NCBI GenBank assembly: GCA_042867185.1
Contig: JBHZQV010000010.1
Span: 80,961-144,960 of the forward strand
Direction of reading: 5' to 3'
Origin: Xylophilus sp042867185
GTDB taxonomy: Bacteria; Pseudomonadota; Gammaproteobacteria; Burkholderiales; Burkholderiaceae_C
Length of the DNA stretch: 64,000 bases
Numbering within the stretch: position 1 is the first letter of the stretch; every line of letters begins with the position of its first letter. The notes beneath the pieces are model-generated. The model saw nothing but the letters and a program-made list of their open reading frames with translations. It made no database searches and was not told the origin of the DNA. Shown here in pieces: positions 35,692-45,396 of the stretch. A program made the position numbers and the translations under genes.

Positions 35692-36879
35692 ATGCTGATC
35701 GACTTCTTCTACACGCTGCGCAGCGCCAAACTGCCGGTTTCGGTGAAGGAATTCCTCACCCTGCTGGAAGCCCTGCAGGCCGACGTGGTGGGCCCGCAGT
35801 CCGACGGCGCCTGGACGCTCGACGACTTCTACCACCTCTCCCGCACCGTGCTGGTGAAGGACGAGAAGCACTTCGACAAGTTCGACCGCGCCTTCTCCGC
35901 CTACTTCAAGGGCGTCGAGCTGCTGACCGATTTCCGCCAGGACCTGCCCGCCGACTGGCTGCGCAAGCTGCTCGACCGCGAACTCTCGCCCGAACAGAAG
36001 GCCGCCATCGAGAAGATGGGCTGGGACGAGCTGATGGAGACGCTCAAGAAGCGGCTCGAAGAGCAGAAGGAGCGGCACGAGGGCGGCAGCAAGTGGATCG
36101 GCACCAACGGCACCTCGCCCTTCGGCCACGGCGGGTACAACCCGCAGGGCGTGCGGATCGGCGGGCCGGGCCGCAACAAGAGCGCGGTGAAGGTCTGGGA
36201 GCAGCGGGCCTACAAGGACTACGACGACACCCAGGAACTGGGCACCCGCAACATCAAGGTGGCGCTGCGCCGGCTGCGCAAGTTCGCCCGCCAGGGCGCG
36301 GCCGACGAGCTGGACCTGGACGACACCATCCATTCGACCGCCGCCAACGCCGGTTATCTCGACATCAAGATGGTGCCGGAGCGCCGCAACAACGTGAAGC
36401 TGCTGCTGCTGATGGACGTGGGCGGCACGATGGACGAGCACGTCGGCCGGGTCGAAGAACTGTTCTCCGCCGTCCGCAGCGAGTTCAAGCACCTGGAGTT
36501 CTACTACTTCCACAACTGCGTCTACGACTTCGTCTGGAAGAACAACCGCCGGCGCTTCGCCGAGAAGTTCGACACACACGACATCCTGCGCAAGTACAAC
36601 CGCGACTACAAGCTGATCTTCGTCGGCGACGCCACGATGAGCCCCTACGAGATCCTGCACCCGGGCGGCAGCGTCGAGTACAACAACGAAGAGCCGGGCG
36701 CCGAATGGCTGCAGCGCCTGACCCACGCGTTTCCCCAATACGCGTGGATCAACCCCGAGCCGCCGGGCGTCTGGCAGTACCGGCAGAGCATCGCGGTGAT
36801 CCAGCAGCTGATGTCGAACCGCATGTACCCTTTGACACTGAAAGGCCTCGAGGAAACGATGCGCCTCCTGTCAAAATAG
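35692..36879 (+). CDS. VWA-domain CoxE-like protein
   Basis: 395 aa. The N-terminal half (LIDFFYTLRSAKLPVSVKEF, a helical YeaD/CoxE-type region, then LDRELSPEQKAAIEKMGWDE) leads to a von Willebrand factor A domain at about 230-395. Its metal site reads LLMDVGGTMDEH: the usual DxSxS has become DxGGT, keeping Asp but losing the first Ser. KLIFVGDATMSPYEILHPGG contributes the later Asp. These proteins form a pair with MoxR ATPases (33961). The ATG at 35692 is preceded by CGAGGAG. It stops three bases before tamA. Confidence 0.9.
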   Translation: MLIDFFYTLRSAKLPVSVKEFLTLLEALQADVVGPQSDGAWTLDDFYHLSRTVLVKDEKHFDKFDRAFSAYFKGVELLTDFRQDLPADWLRKLLDRELSPEQKAAIEKMGWDELMETLKKRLEEQKERHEGGSKWIGTNGTSPFGHGGYNPQGVRIGGPGRNKSAVKVWEQRAYKDYDDTQELGTRNIKVALRRLRKFARQGAADELDLDDTIHSTAANAGYLDIKMVPERRNNVKLLLLMDVGGTMDEHVGRVEELFSAVRSEFKHLEFYYFHNCVYDFVWKNNRRRFAEKFDTHDILRKYNRDYKLIFVGDATMSPYEILHPGGSVEYNNEEPGAEWLQRLTHAFPQYAWINPEPPGVWQYRQSIAVIQQLMSNRMYPLTLKGLEETMRLLSK

Positions 36880-36882
36880 GCG

Positions 36883-38799
36883 ATGCCTGGGCGCCCCTCC
36901 TTCTCTTCCCCCTCCCGACCACCCGCACTCTCTTTCTTCTTTCTCTGCACCGCCCTCGCGCTGCCAGGCTGCAGCCTGTTGAAGAAGAAGGACGACGCGT
37001 CCACCGACAAAGACGGCACCCAGGTGCTCAGCAGCGCCGACGCGCAGGCCACATCCGCCGGTGACGGGCGCGACGCCTTCACCCTCGAGGTGCGGGCTCC
37101 CGACGAGATCCGCGACTACCTCACCCGCCACATGGAGCTGCAGCGCTACCGGTCGCTCGCCGACCTGGACGCGCGCGAGCTTTCCCGGTTGCTGGGCGCG
37201 GCCGAAGCCAATGCGCGCGAACTGCTCGCCACGCTCGGCTACTTCGCGCCCCGCCTGACGCTGGACATGCGCGAGACGCCCGAGGCCAAGGCACCGCGGC
37301 AGATCGTGGTGGCGGTCGACCCGGGCGAGCAGACCCGGATCACCGACGTGAAGATCGACTTCGCCGGCGAGATCGCCGACGACCCGCGTGCCGCCGAACA
37401 GCGCACCGCGATCCGCAACGGCTGGTCGCTGCGGCCCGGCCAGGGCTTCACCCAGAACGGCTGGGACGCGGCCAAGACCGGCGGCCTGCGCCGGCTCAAT
37501 GCCCAGCGCTTCCCCACCGGCAAGGTGGAGAGCAGCAAGGCCGACGTGGACGCCGACACCCAGCAGGCGCGGCTGGCCGTGACCTACGCCTCCGGCCCGG
37601 CCTACCGCTTCGGCCCGATCCAGGTCCGCGGCGCCGAGCGCTACCCGCCCGAGGTGGCGCAGCGCCTGTCGCTGCTGCCGGTGGGCGCCGACTACGACCA
37701 GGCCAAGCTCCTGCAGGCGCAGCAGCGGCTGGCGGCCAGCGGCTACTTCGATTCGGTGTTCCTGACGCTCGACCCGAACGCACCCGACCCGCTCACCGCC
37801 CCGGTCATCGCCCAGGTGCGCGACGCCCGGCTGCAGAAGGTGGTGTTCGGCGTGGGCCTGAGCACCGACAGCGGCCCGCGGGTCAGCCTGGACCACACCC
37901 ACAACCAGCTGCCGATCATCGGCTGGCGGGCGGTCTCGAAGATCTCGATCGACCAGAAGACCAAGTCGTTCGGATCGGAGCAGTCCTCGCTGCCCGACGA
38001 CCGCGGCTGGCGCTGGGTGACCTCCGAACTGGTCAAGCGCGAGACCTCGGGCAGCTACGAGGTCAACAGCGGCCGGCTGCGCGCCGGCCGCGGCAAGAGC
38101 ACCGACCGGATCGACCGCAACTACTACCTGCAGTACGACTACGCGGCCAACCAGGGCCTCAACGCGCCGCCGTCGGCCTCGGCCCTGAGCGTCAACTACG
38201 GCTGGACCGGCCGCTACTTCGACAACCCCACCGCGCCCACCCGCGGCTACGGCATGGCGCTGGAAATCGGCCCCGGCTACACGCTGATGGGCGAGCGGGC
38301 GCCGTTCTTCCGCACCTATGCCCGCGGCCTGTACTTCGTGCCGCTGGGCACGGTGCAGCCGGCCGACGGCGGCGAGGCCCGGCGCAGCCGGCTGCAGCTG
38401 CGGGCCGAGGCCGGCGCGGTCATGACCCGGGCCAACGCCCAGGTGCCGGCCACCCTGATGTTCCTGACCGGCGGCGACACCACGGTGCGCGGCTACAGCT
38501 ACCGCCAGATCGGCGCCCGCACCGAAGGCGACCAGATCTTCGCCGGCCGCTACCTGGGCGTGGGCAGCGTCGAGTGGCAGCGACCGGTGGTCTGGAACGG
38601 CGAGATGACCGAATTCGAGAGCGCGGTCTTCGTCGACGCCGGTGCCGTCGCCGACAAGGTGGGCGACCTGAAGGCCAAGGTGGGCGTAGGCACCGGCGTG
38701 CGCTGGCGCAGCCCGGTGGGCCCGGTGCAGGCCGACGTGGCCTACGGCGTCGACACCAAGCGGCTGCGGCTGCACCTGCGCCTCGGTTTCACTTTCTGA
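36883..38799 (+). CDS. tamA: TamA-like outer-membrane assembly protein (Omp85 family)
   Basis: 638 aa. Three POTRA-like repeats cover about 60-290 (PEVAQRLSLLPVGADYDQAK is in the last), and the C-terminal 16-strand barrel carries VRGYSYRQIG, the lid-loop motif VRGF/VRGY-R of the Omp85 family, and ends in RLHLRLGFTF with the terminal Phe. TamA with TamB moves lipids and some autotransporters between the membranes. The signal peptide ends LALPGCSLLKKKDD, which resembles a lipobox; lipidation of a barrel protein would be unusual. tamB follows after 36 bases. Confidence 0.92.
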   Translation: MPGRPSFSSPSRPPALSFFFLCTALALPGCSLLKKKDDASTDKDGTQVLSSADAQATSAGDGRDAFTLEVRAPDEIRDYLTRHMELQRYRSLADLDARELSRLLGAAEANARELLATLGYFAPRLTLDMRETPEAKAPRQIVVAVDPGEQTRITDVKIDFAGEIADDPRAAEQRTAIRNGWSLRPGQGFTQNGWDAAKTGGLRRLNAQRFPTGKVESSKADVDADTQQARLAVTYASGPAYRFGPIQVRGAERYPPEVAQRLSLLPVGADYDQAKLLQAQQRLAASGYFDSVFLTLDPNAPDPLTAPVIAQVRDARLQKVVFGVGLSTDSGPRVSLDHTHNQLPIIGWRAVSKISIDQKTKSFGSEQSSLPDDRGWRWVTSELVKRETSGSYEVNSGRLRAGRGKSTDRIDRNYYLQYDYAANQGLNAPPSASALSVNYGWTGRYFDNPTAPTRGYGMALEIGPGYTLMGERAPFFRTYARGLYFVPLGTVQPADGGEARRSRLQLRAEAGAVMTRANAQVPATLMFLTGGDTTVRGYSYRQIGARTEGDQIFAGRYLGVGSVEWQRPVVWNGEMTEFESAVFVDAGAVADKVGDLKAKVGVGTGVRWRSPVGPVQADVAYGVDTKRLRLHLRLGFTF

Positions 38800-38835
38800 C
38801 GCGCCGCCGGCGCGCGCTGGCAATACTCGCTGCAC

Positions 38836-41800
38836 ATGGCACCCACGTCCCCCGATGCTCCGCGTCCCGATCCGCTCGAAGGCGCGCGCCCAGGCACCCC
38901 GGACGGCCGCGCCGCCCCGCCCGCGCCCCGCTCCCCTCGCAGGCACCCCGTGGCGCGCGGGCTGCTGCTCGCGCTCCTGATCCTGCTGGCCCTGGTGCTG
39001 GCGCTGCTCGGTACCGCATGGATCTGGACGGGGTCCTCCGATTCGCTCGCGACCGTGCTGGCCCAGGTGGCCCGGCGCATGCCGGCAGGCCAGACGCTGC
39101 AATCGCGCGACGTGAGCGGATCGGTGCGCGCCGGTGGCCGGATCGGCTGGCTGCGCTACGAGAGCCCGACGCTGGCCGTCGAGCTGCACGACACCACCAT
39201 CGGCTGGCAATGGCGGCCGCTGCTGAAGAAGCGCGTCCAGCTCGGCGAGCTGCACGTGGCCCGCGTCGTCGCCGAGAAGCGCGGCCCGGGCGACGACAGC
39301 CCCACCCAGCCGCTGCAGGAGCTGACGCTGCCGGTCGAGGTCGATCTGCCGTTCCAGGTGGATGCGATCGACTGGTCGGGCCCGCCACCGCTGCAGGCCC
39401 GCAACCTGGCCGGCCACTACCGCTATACCGGCGGCACCCACCAGCTCGCAGTCGAGGGCGTCGATGTGGCCGAGGGCCATTACAGCGGCCAGGCCACGCT
39501 GCAGGGCGCCACGCCGATGGCACTCGACGCCACGCTCGGCGCCCGGCTGCGTACCGCCGTGCCCGGTGCGGAAGGCACCAGCGTCGCGCTGCAGGGCGAC
39601 GCCACGGTCAAGGGGACCTTGGCGACCGAGGCCGCGCGCCTGGCCGTCGCCGCCCGGCTCCAGCAGACCGAGACCGGCACCGCGCCCGCGACCAGCGCCG
39701 ACCTGGAGGCCCGGGTCGCACCGTGGCTGCCGCAGCCGCTGGTCCAGCTCGATGCCCGGCTGGCCGCGCTCGACCTGGCCGCCTTCTGGCCGCAACTGCC
39801 CACCACCCTGCTCGAAGGCCAGGTGCAGGTCCAGCCCGAAGGCGACGGCCTGCGCGCCAGCGCCGACCTGCGCAACGCGGTCGCCGGCCCCTGGGACAAA
39901 CAACGCTTGCCGGTGGACGAACTGCAGGCCCTCGCCACCTTGCAGCAAGGCACCTGGACGGTGCCCGAGGCCACGGTGCGCACCGCAGGCGGCGAGATCC
40001 GTCTGGAGGCTAGCTTCACGCCGGCCGTGCCGTCCGACGCCGCAGCCACCGCTGCGCCCAACACGCCGCCGGCCGGATCGGCCCCCTCCTCCACGGCCTC
40101 GTCCGCCCCGCCTTTGCAGCCCTCCACCACGGCCGTGGCGCCAGAGACGCCCGCGGCCTGGAACGCCAACGCGACCTTGCGCAACATCCGTCCGGGCGCC
40201 TTGCACACCCAGCTCGAAGGGCCGGCCATCGGCGGCACCGCCAAGGCCGAGACTCGGGGCACCTCGATCCTGTTCGACACGAACCTGCAGGCCAGCGGCC
40301 CCCCTCCGGCGAAGGCGCCATCTCCACGCAAGGGCCGCGCCGCGCCGGTCGGCTCGCCGCTGGACGGCCTGGGCCTGCGCAGCCTCGCCGCCAAGGGCGA
40401 GTGGAACGGGCAGGTGCTGGACCTGGCGCGGCTGCAGGTGCAGGCCACCGATGCCTCGCTGCAAGGTGCCGCCAAGGTCCGCGTGCCCGAGCAGGCGGGC
40501 GAAGGACAGTTGAGCTTCGTACTGCCCGGCGCCTCCGGCAAGGTACAGGGGCGCATGGCGCCCGCCAGCGGCAACGGCGAGCTGTCGCTGCAAATGCGCG
40601 ACGCGGCGCAGATGCAGGCCTGGATCGCACGGCTGCCCGGCCTGTCGGGCGTCTTCGCCGGCATCGGCCTGGACGGCGCCGCCCAGCTGGACGGCCGCTG
40701 GCAGGGCGGATGGAAATCGCTGCAGCACCGCCTGGCGAACGGCACGCTCCCCGCAGGCGGTGACCTGACACTGCAAGCCACGCTGGACGCGCCACGCCTG
40801 GACGTACGCCTGCCCGCTGCTGCGCCAGGCACCGGCGCCCCAACCGCCCCATCGGTCGCGGCCGCCAAGAACAGCGCTGCAGCCACCACCACGGCCACCG
40901 CTGCACCCACGGCGACCACGCCCCCCGCTCCGGCCCCCGACGCAGCAGTCCCGACCGAGGCGGCAGCCAACGCCGCCGTCGTCCCCGCCCCAGCACCCGG
41001 CAGAACAACGGCGCCCGCCGCCGCTGTGAAAGCCGGCCTGCCCCAGACCATCGCCCTGCGCAAGCTGCGCGCAGAGCTGAACGGCAGCCTGGCCCAGGCC
41101 ACGCTTTCCTTGCAGGGCGAAGGCGCGATGGGCACCCGCCGCGCGAACCTTCGGACGTCGGCCAGCGGCGGCATGGACGGACCCGGCCGGTGGCGCCTGG
41201 CATTGGACCGGCTGCAGCTGGAAGCGCAGGACAGCACCCTGCTCGGCCCTTGGAACGTGGTGCTGGACGCGCCCGTCTCCACCACCGTTCGGCAGGAGGC
41301 CCGGGCCCTCTCGGTCGAAGCCAGCGCCGGCCGGGCCAGCCTGCGCGGCCCGGTCGACGGCACGGTGCGCCTGGCCTGGGAGCCGGTGCGCTACGGCCAG
41401 ACCGCCCGCGACAAGGCGCCCGCCGCGCACCGCCTGCAGTCGCGCGGCCGGCTCACCGGCCTGCCGATGGCCTGGGCGCAGGCCTTCACCGCCGGCGGCA
41501 AGGACGCCCTGGCCGACCTGGGCCTGGCCGGCAACATGGTCTTCGACGGCGACTGGGACATCGATGCCGGCGACAGCCTGCGCGCCCGCGCCAGCCTGGC
41601 CCGCCAGAGCGGCGACATCCGGGTGGAGACCGGCGAAGCGCCGGCCGTCACCCGCGTCAGCAGCAGCGGCACCGGCACCGGCATCCAGGGCGCCGCCAGT
41701 TCCAGCAGCGCGCCCACCACCGCCGCCGGCATCCGCCAGGCACGGGTCGAGCTGAAGGCCGACGGCGACGCCCTGGCGGCCGAGCTGCTGTGGGACAGCG

Positions 41801-43257
41801 AGCGCGCCGGCCAGATCACCGCCAGCGCCTCGACCCGGCTGCAGCGCGCCGACGGCGGCTGGCGTTGGGCCGACGACGCGCCGCTGGCCGGCAGGCTGGA
41901 TGCGCGGCTGCCCAACGTCGGCGTCTGGTCGGTGCTGGCACCGCCCGGATGGCGGGTGCAGGGCTCATTGCAGGCCGCCGCCACCCTGAGCGGCAACCGC
42001 GCGGCGCCGCAGTGGAACGGCACGCTCGCCGCCGACGGCCTGTCGGTGCGGTCGGTGGTCGACGGCATCGAGTTGCGCAACGGCCGGCTGCGTTCCACCC
42101 TGCGCGGCGACCGGTTGGAGATCACCGAGTTCACCCTGCAGGGCGGCACCGGCAGCAGCACCCGCATCGCCGGCATCGCGGGCAGCCGCTCCACCGGCCG
42201 CAGCCTGGCGGGCGACGACGGCGGATCGCTCACCGCCCGCGGCGATCTCAGCTGGGGCAGCGGCATTCGGATCGTGCTGAACACCGACATCCGGTCCTTG
42301 CGCGTCTCGGTGCGGCCCGACCGGCAGGTGACGCTCTCGGGCGACCTGCAGACCCGGCTGGAGAACGGCAAGCTCACCCTGCGCGGCGCCTTGAAGGCCG
42401 ACCGCGCCGCGATCATCCTGCCCGACGGCGGCGCGCCCAGCCTGGGCTCCGACGTGGTGGTGCATTCGGCCGCCAAGGACCGCGAGGCCGCCAAGGCCGC
42501 CGAGCGCGAGGACAGGGCCGCCACCCGGGTCAACACCGCGCAGCCGCCCGACATCGTCGTCACCTTCGACATGGGCGACGACTTCGCGGTACAGGGCAAG
42601 GGTCTCACCACCCGCCTCGCCGGCACGCTGGAGATCGCCAGCACCCTGGGCCTGGGCGTTCCGCCGCGGGTCACCGGCGACATCCGCACGGTGCAGGGCC
42701 GCTACCGCGCCTACGGCCAGCAGCTGGATATCGAATCGGGCCTGGCGCGCTTCAGCGGCGCCTACGACAACCCGGCGCTCGACATCCTGGCGATCCGGCC
42801 CAACATCACCGTGCGGGCCGGCGTGCAGATCACCGGCAGCGCGCAGTCGCCGGTGGTGCGGCTGTACTCCGACCCCGACCTGCCCGATGCCGAGAAGCTC
42901 TCGTGGGTAGTGCTGGGCCGCGCGGCCGCCAGCGGCGGCGCCGAGGCCGCGCTGCTGCAGCAGGCCGCGCTGGCGCTGCTCTCGGGCGGCGGAGGCGGCT
43001 CGGGCAACATCGCGGCCAAGGTCGGCCTGGACGAGGTCGGCTTCAAGGGACCGGGCAGCGGCACCGATGCCTCGGCCGCCGCGCTGACCTTCGGCAAGCG
43101 GGTCTCGCAGAACGTCTACCTGACCTACGAGCGCAGCCTGTCGGGCACCCTCGGCACGCTCTACATCTTCTACGACCTGACACGCCGCCTGCAGCTGCGC
43201 GGCCAGACCGGCGTGAAGAGCGCGGTGGACCTCGTCTATACGATCACCTACGACTAA
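38836..43257 (+). CDS. tamB: TamB-like translocation and assembly protein
   Basis: 1473 aa, longer than E. coli TamB (1259). An N-terminal anchor (ARGLLLALLILLALVLALL, about 36-54) is followed by a very long beta-taco region and the C-terminal DUF490 domain (GSGTDASAAALTFGKRVSQN, LTYERSLSGTLGTLYIFYD). It bridges the periplasm as a hydrophobic groove with TamA. The extra length comes largely from Ala/Pro/Thr/Ser-rich linkers, near 395-440, 670-735 and 945-970, which look disordered. The frame is intact. Same strand and close to tamA. Confidence 0.94.
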   Translation: MAPTSPDAPRPDPLEGARPGTPDGRAAPPAPRSPRRHPVARGLLLALLILLALVLALLGTAWIWTGSSDSLATVLAQVARRMPAGQTLQSRDVSGSVRAGGRIGWLRYESPTLAVELHDTTIGWQWRPLLKKRVQLGELHVARVVAEKRGPGDDSPTQPLQELTLPVEVDLPFQVDAIDWSGPPPLQARNLAGHYRYTGGTHQLAVEGVDVAEGHYSGQATLQGATPMALDATLGARLRTAVPGAEGTSVALQGDATVKGTLATEAARLAVAARLQQTETGTAPATSADLEARVAPWLPQPLVQLDARLAALDLAAFWPQLPTTLLEGQVQVQPEGDGLRASADLRNAVAGPWDKQRLPVDELQALATLQQGTWTVPEATVRTAGGEIRLEASFTPAVPSDAAATAAPNTPPAGSAPSSTASSAPPLQPSTTAVAPETPAAWNANATLRNIRPGALHTQLEGPAIGGTAKAETRGTSILFDTNLQASGPPPAKAPSPRKGRAAPVGSPLDGLGLRSLAAKGEWNGQVLDLARLQVQATDASLQGAAKVRVPEQAGEGQLSFVLPGASGKVQGRMAPASGNGELSLQMRDAAQMQAWIARLPGLSGVFAGIGLDGAAQLDGRWQGGWKSLQHRLANGTLPAGGDLTLQATLDAPRLDVRLPAAAPGTGAPTAPSVAAAKNSAAATTTATAAPTATTPPAPAPDAAVPTEAAANAAVVPAPAPGRTTAPAAAVKAGLPQTIALRKLRAELNGSLAQATLSLQGEGAMGTRRANLRTSASGGMDGPGRWRLALDRLQLEAQDSTLLGPWNVVLDAPVSTTVRQEARALSVEASAGRASLRGPVDGTVRLAWEPVRYGQTARDKAPAAHRLQSRGRLTGLPMAWAQAFTAGGKDALADLGLAGNMVFDGDWDIDAGDSLRARASLARQSGDIRVETGEAPAVTRVSSSGTGTGIQGAASSSSAPTTAAGIRQARVELKADGDALAAELLWDSERAGQITASASTRLQRADGGWRWADDAPLAGRLDARLPNVGVWSVLAPPGWRVQGSLQAAATLSGNRAAPQWNGTLAADGLSVRSVVDGIELRNGRLRSTLRGDRLEITEFTLQGGTGSSTRIAGIAGSRSTGRSLAGDDGGSLTARGDLSWGSGIRIVLNTDIRSLRVSVRPDRQVTLSGDLQTRLENGKLTLRGALKADRAAIILPDGGAPSLGSDVVVHSAAKDREAAKAAEREDRAATRVNTAQPPDIVVTFDMGDDFAVQGKGLTTRLAGTLEIASTLGLGVPPRVTGDIRTVQGRYRAYGQQLDIESGLARFSGAYDNPALDILAIRPNITVRAGVQITGSAQSPVVRLYSDPDLPDAEKLSWVVLGRAAASGGAEAALLQQAALALLSGGGGGSGNIAAKVGLDEVGFKGPGSGTDASAAALTFGKRVSQNVYLTYERSLSGTLGTLYIFYDLTRRLQLRGQTGVKSAVDLVYTITYD

Positions 43258-43388
43258 GCTCGGGAGTAGGACTAGTATTCGCCGGTGCCGGCCTCCTGCC
43301 CAGGAGCGCCGCGCCCGGCCCGAAACGCCCCCGCCACGGTACCGATCGCCCCCGAAAGACGCGCCCCCACGGCGCGAGGAAAATAACC

Positions 43389-43742
43389 ATGGAATGGTGT
43401 ATCTACCAACTGGGTCCGCTCAAGCGGCACTGGCAGCACCTGTCCACCGTCGCCGAACTGGCCGGACAGCTGGCCGCGCAGGAAGACACCACCACCGTCC
43501 GGCAGGGTGCGGCCGACACCCAGTCCACGGTGAACTACCGCCAGTTCATGGCCGACTGGGAAGCCGCCAAGGTGCTGGCGTCCGAGGCCGGATGGGGCGG
43601 CGACCTCCACCACGACCCGGTCGTGTTCTGGATCCCGATGCACGGCGAGTTCTTCTACGGATTCGCCTTCAAGCAGCAGGACCAGGCGGTGACCTACGTG
43701 GTGAGCCCGGCATCGCTGAAGCACCTGGACGGGCCCTGCTGA
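43389..43742 (+). CDS. Conserved-looking unknown protein
   Basis: 117 aa starting MEWCIYQLGPLKRHWQHLST, with GCGAGGAAA upstream. Soluble, no signal peptide or helix-turn-helix. Aromatic-rich segments VNYRQFMADWEAAKVLASEA and VFWIPMHGEFFYGFAFKQQD suggest a compact alpha/beta fold; the last residues are DGPC. The amino-acid make-up and GC-rich third positions argue for a true gene. I recognise no family. It lies between tamB and phoD on the same strand. Confidence 0.66.
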   Translation: MEWCIYQLGPLKRHWQHLSTVAELAGQLAAQEDTTTVRQGAADTQSTVNYRQFMADWEAAKVLASEAGWGGDLHHDPVVFWIPMHGEFFYGFAFKQQDQAVTYVVSPASLKHLDGPC

Positions 43743-43801
43743 GGCGCCGAGCCGCGTTCTTTACGCTACCCTAGCGGCCCTACCATCCCGGGCCGCTTCC
43801 C

Positions 43802-45373
43802 ATGGACCGAAGACTCTGGCTGCGCCTGGCGGCCGCCGCCGCGGCCGGCGCACTTCCGCTGCGCCACGTCCTCGCCCGCGGCCTGCGGGCCGACCCCTTC
43901 GCCTGCGGCGTCGCCAGCGGTTCGCCGTCGGACGACGGCTTCGTCCTCTGGACCCGGCTCGACACCGCCGCCCTGCCGCAGCCGGCCGCCGAGGTGCCGG
44001 TGCGCTGGGAAGTCGCCGACGACGCCGGCTTTCGCCGCATCGTGCGCAGCGGCACCGCCGCCGCCCTGCCCGCGCTGGGCCATGCGGTGCATGTCGAGCT
44101 GGCGGGGCTGCCGCCCGACCGCTGGTTCCACTACCGCTTCATGGCGGGCGACGCGGTCAGCGCGCCGGGCCGCACCCGCACCAGCCCGGCGGCGGCCACG
44201 CTGGCCGCGCGGCTGCGCTTCGCCTTCGCCTCCTGCCAGCGCTGGGAGCACGGCTACTACGCCGCCTGGCGCCACCTGGTGGCCGAGCAGCCCGACCTGG
44301 TGGTGTTCCTGGGCGACTACATCTACGAGACCGCCACGCCCCGCCACCCCGACCGGCCGCTGGCCCGCACCCACGCCCTGCACCGCGCGGTGACGCTCGC
44401 CGACTACCGCGACCGCTACGCGCTGCACAAGAGCGACCCCGACCTGCAGGCCGCCCACCGCGCCTGCCCCTGGATCGTCACCTGGGACGACCACGAGGTC
44501 GAGAACGACTACGCCGGCCTGCACGGCCGCGCCGCGCCGGCCGACTTTCTGGCGCAGCGCGGTGCCGCCTACCAGGCCTTCTACGAGAACATGCCCCTGC
44601 GCAGCGCCGCCCTGGTGCGCGGCATGGCCGGGCTGGGCACCCTCGGCGGTGTGCGGGTGAACGAGCGCTACGCCTTCGGCCGGCTGGCCCGCTTCCACGT
44701 CCTCGACGGCCGGCAGTTCAAGGATGTGCAGGCATGCCGCGACCGCTCCAAGAGCAGCGCCGGCGCGGTGCGGGAAGCGGAATGCCCCGAGCTGCCATCG
44801 CCCGGCCGCAGCTTCCTGGGCGCGGCGCAGGAGCGCTGGCTCGATGCCGGCCTGGCCGAGGACGCGGCCGGCGGCGCCACCCGCTGGACGGTGCTGGCCC
44901 AGCAGACCCTGTTCTCGCCCCGCCACTACGGCCCCGCCGGCCACGCCACGGTGCCGACCGACAGCTGGGACGGCTACCCCGCCGCCCGCGACCGGCTGAT
45001 CGGCGCCATCGCCGGCCATGCGCCGCGCAACACCGTCTTCGTGGGCGGCGACATCCACCAGAACTACGTCTGCAACCTGCATGCCGACGGCGCCCGCGCG
45101 GCCGGCCCGGTGATCGCCAGCGAGTTCTGCGGCACCTCGGTCTCGTCCTTCTCCGGCACCACCCAGGAGCGGGTCGACGCCCTGGTGCGCCGCAACCCGC
45201 AGGTCGTCTTCGCCGACTGCGAGAAACGGGGCTACGCCCTGGCCGACCTCACGCCCCGCGGCTGGGACACCGCCCTGCGGGTGGTCGACGATCCGGCGCG
45301 CGCCGACAGCGGCATCGCCACCCTGGCGCGCTTCCATGTCGAGGACGGCCGGCCGGGCGTGCAGCGCGGCTGA
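43802..45373 (+). CDS. phoD: PhoD-family alkaline phosphatase
   Basis: 523 aa. The N-terminus, MDRRLWLRLAAAAAAGALPL, has an Arg pair and hydrophobic core in Tat-signal style. PhoD domains: DPFACGVASGSPSDDGFVLW in the Fn3-like N-terminal part, FASCQRWEHGYYAAWRH, VVFLGDYIYE, TWDDHEVENDY and VFVGGDIHQNYVC, with the metal ligands Cys, Asp, Asp/His and His. The enzyme cleaves phosphodiesters and monoesters with Fe(III)/Ca(II). Expected to be periplasmic or secreted and induced by phosphate starvation; no Pho box was identified. 59 bases after the unknown protein. Confidence 0.92.
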   Translation: MDRRLWLRLAAAAAAGALPLRHVLARGLRADPFACGVASGSPSDDGFVLWTRLDTAALPQPAAEVPVRWEVADDAGFRRIVRSGTAAALPALGHAVHVELAGLPPDRWFHYRFMAGDAVSAPGRTRTSPAAATLAARLRFAFASCQRWEHGYYAAWRHLVAEQPDLVVFLGDYIYETATPRHPDRPLARTHALHRAVTLADYRDRYALHKSDPDLQAAHRACPWIVTWDDHEVENDYAGLHGRAAPADFLAQRGAAYQAFYENMPLRSAALVRGMAGLGTLGGVRVNERYAFGRLARFHVLDGRQFKDVQACRDRSKSSAGAVREAECPELPSPGRSFLGAAQERWLDAGLAEDAAGGATRWTVLAQQTLFSPRHYGPAGHATVPTDSWDGYPAARDRLIGAIAGHAPRNTVFVGGDIHQNYVCNLHADGARAAGPVIASEFCGTSVSSFSGTTQERVDALVRRNPQVVFADCEKRGYALADLTPRGWDTALRVVDDPARADSGIATLARFHVEDGRPGVQRG

Positions 45374-45396
45374 GCCGCTGCCGGGATAATCCCCCG

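Noticed and set aside
36871..41430. Long minus-strand open frame opposite tamA/tamB
   Set aside because: Low-complexity Gly/Arg/Gln-rich translation without family features; an antisense shadow.
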